Positions 63,190 to 64,000 of a DNA stretch of 64,000 bases are shown here, in pieces. The first letter of the stretch is position 1. The number at the start of each line of letters is the position of its first letter. The notes beneath the pieces are model-generated. The model made no database searches. It saw nothing but the letters and a program-made list of their open reading frames with translations, and had not been told where the DNA came from. The translations under genes and the position numbers were made by a program. The DNA comes from Gordonia hankookensis (GTDB lineage Bacteria > Actinomycetota > Actinomycetes > Mycobacteriales > Mycobacteriaceae), in contig NZ_JACWMS010000005.1 in assembly GCF_014673215.1 (NCBI RefSeq), positions 186,001-250,000 on the forward strand. Reading direction: 5' to 3'.

Positions 63190-64000
63190 TCAGCGGACTC
63201 CGGAGGTGTCGGCCGACCGCGCCCGGGGTGACAGGGCGACATCGGCGGAGCGTCGGATCAGCACGGCGGGAGTGGCGAGCAGGGCGACTCCCGCCACCAC
63301 CAAGGCCGTGCGCGGAGTGGTGATGGCCGCGAGAAGGCCGCAGGCGGCAGTGAGTGCCGCGATGCACAGGCTTGTGCTGATCGACCAGGCCGCGATGACC
63401 CGAGAGAGTTGCTCTGTCTCGATGAGTTGCTGTCGGTAGGTCACGTAGACGGGATTGAACACGCTGCAGCAGAAGATCAAGCCCAGCTCGATGACCATGA
63501 CGACCGCCAGGCCGCCGATGCCGGGTCCTACCAGCGCCAGGCCGATCGGCCAGCATGCGCGCGACACCCCGGTGACGAGTAGCGCCGTGGATTGGCCCAG
63601 CCGGTGGACGACGGCGCCTGCCAGTCGCGAACCGATGAGTCCGCCGACGCACGGCAACGAGAATGCCAAGCCGTATTGCCATGCCGGGAAACCCAGCCGG
63701 CCGAGCATCAGAACCGCGAGGACGGGTTCCCCGGCCATGATGAGACCGTTGACCAGCACGGTGTTGGCGAACAGCCGTCGCAGGGTGCGGTGGCCGATGA
63801 CGATGCGCCAGCCGTCGACGAGATCGGACAACCGTGGCGGGCTGGCCCTTCTGCGCGGTGTCTCCGACGCGCCCATGGCAGAGACTCCCAGCGCGGAGAG
63901 CAGATAGCTCGTCGCGTCGACACAGATGGTCACGAACGGACCGAACAGCCCGATCAGTGCGCCACCGAGTGTGGGGCCGACGACGGTCGCCGACCACCTG
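63190..64000 (-). CDS. MFS exporter (EntS/MFS_3-like), 5' end beyond the window
   Basis: The last 270 codons of an MFS transporter; the reading frame is open to the window edge. GPTLGGALIGLFGPFVTICV is a typical helix 5/6 region of the enterobactin-exporter-type (MFS_3) group, followed by VDATSYLLSAL. A cytoplasmic loop (ETPRRRASPPRLSDLVDGW) precedes the second half, which has six helices. The start codon is not in view. Likely efflux of a siderophore or drug, unproven. Confidence 0.8.
   Translation of the reverse strand, partial: RWSATVVGPTLGGALIGLFGPFVTICVDATSYLLSALGVSAMGASETPRRRASPPRLSDLVDGWRIVIGHRTLRRLFANTVLVNGLIMAGEPVLAVLMLGRLGFPAWQYGLAFSLPCVGGLIGSRLAGAVVHRLGQSTALLVTGVSRACWPIGLALVGPGIGGLAVVMVIELGLIFCCSVFNPVYVTYRQQLIETEQLSRVIAAWSISTSLCIAALTAACGLLAAITTPRTALVVAGVALLATPAVLIRRSADVALSPRARSADTSGVR

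Overview
The window reads as chromosome from a high-GC actinobacterium of the Mycobacteriales, most likely Gordonia or a near relative. The reasons are GTG starts, leaderless TANNNT promoters, an LGFP-repeat lipoprotein, F420-type enzymes (a Ddn-like protein and an LLM oxidoreductase), a 13E12-type DUF222/HNH protein, a FadB2-type dehydrogenase, several acyl-CoA ligases and many TetR regulators. This placement is inferred from gene content; no 16S or other marker is present. I saw no rRNA, tRNA, CRISPR array or insertion sequence.

Layout. 1-3.5 kb: the end of a meta-cleavage operon (hydratase tail, acylating acetaldehyde dehydrogenase, 4-hydroxy-2-oxovalerate aldolase), then a Tat-exported amidohydrolase. 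3.5-8.4 kb: an accessory-looking patch with small membrane proteins, a Cry-type (delta-endotoxin-like) pore-forming toxin homologue in lower-GC DNA, an Asp-nucleophile hydrolase and a 13E12/HNH protein. 8.6-21 kb: a DHA2 drug exporter, secreted SGNH and NlpC/P60-like proteins, a quinone oxidoreductase/TetR pair, a secreted arylsulfotransferase-like protein, a methyltransferase and a second DHA2 exporter. 21-29 kb: a crotonase, a four-LysM protein downstream of a di-iron ferritin-like protein, TetR, a BrkB-type membrane protein, a hexose-6-phosphate mutarotase, an Amt transporter with Glu in place of the first twin histidine, and the LGFP lipoprotein.

29-38.6 kb: an SDR/hydrolase pair; then a TetR gene divergent from a hydrolase-hydrolase-FAD monooxygenase operon, with two matching palindromes between them; a quinone reductase; and an ArsR-SRPBCC-VOC operon whose promoter contains a palindrome. 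38.6-44 kb: a Sec-secreted small toxin-like protein directly followed by a possible immunity gene, then fadB2, a methyltransferase and an acyl-CoA ligase. 44-50 kb: one 1,830-residue acyl-CoA carboxylase with the complete eukaryotic domain order (biotin carboxylase, biotin carrier, ACC central region, carboxyltransferase).

50-64 kb: a PhoD-like phosphatase, oxidoreductases, an SDR-MFS operon, an F420-type oxidoreductase, an acyl-CoA ligase, monomeric NADP isocitrate dehydrogenase, a GNAT-TetR operon divergent from a Ddn-like gene across a perfect palindrome, and the 3' part of an MFS exporter that runs off the window. The main theme is lipid and aromatic catabolism under local one-component regulators, plus export and secretion. 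The most unusual items are the Cry-like protein, the toxin/immunity-like pair and the eukaryote-type carboxylase.
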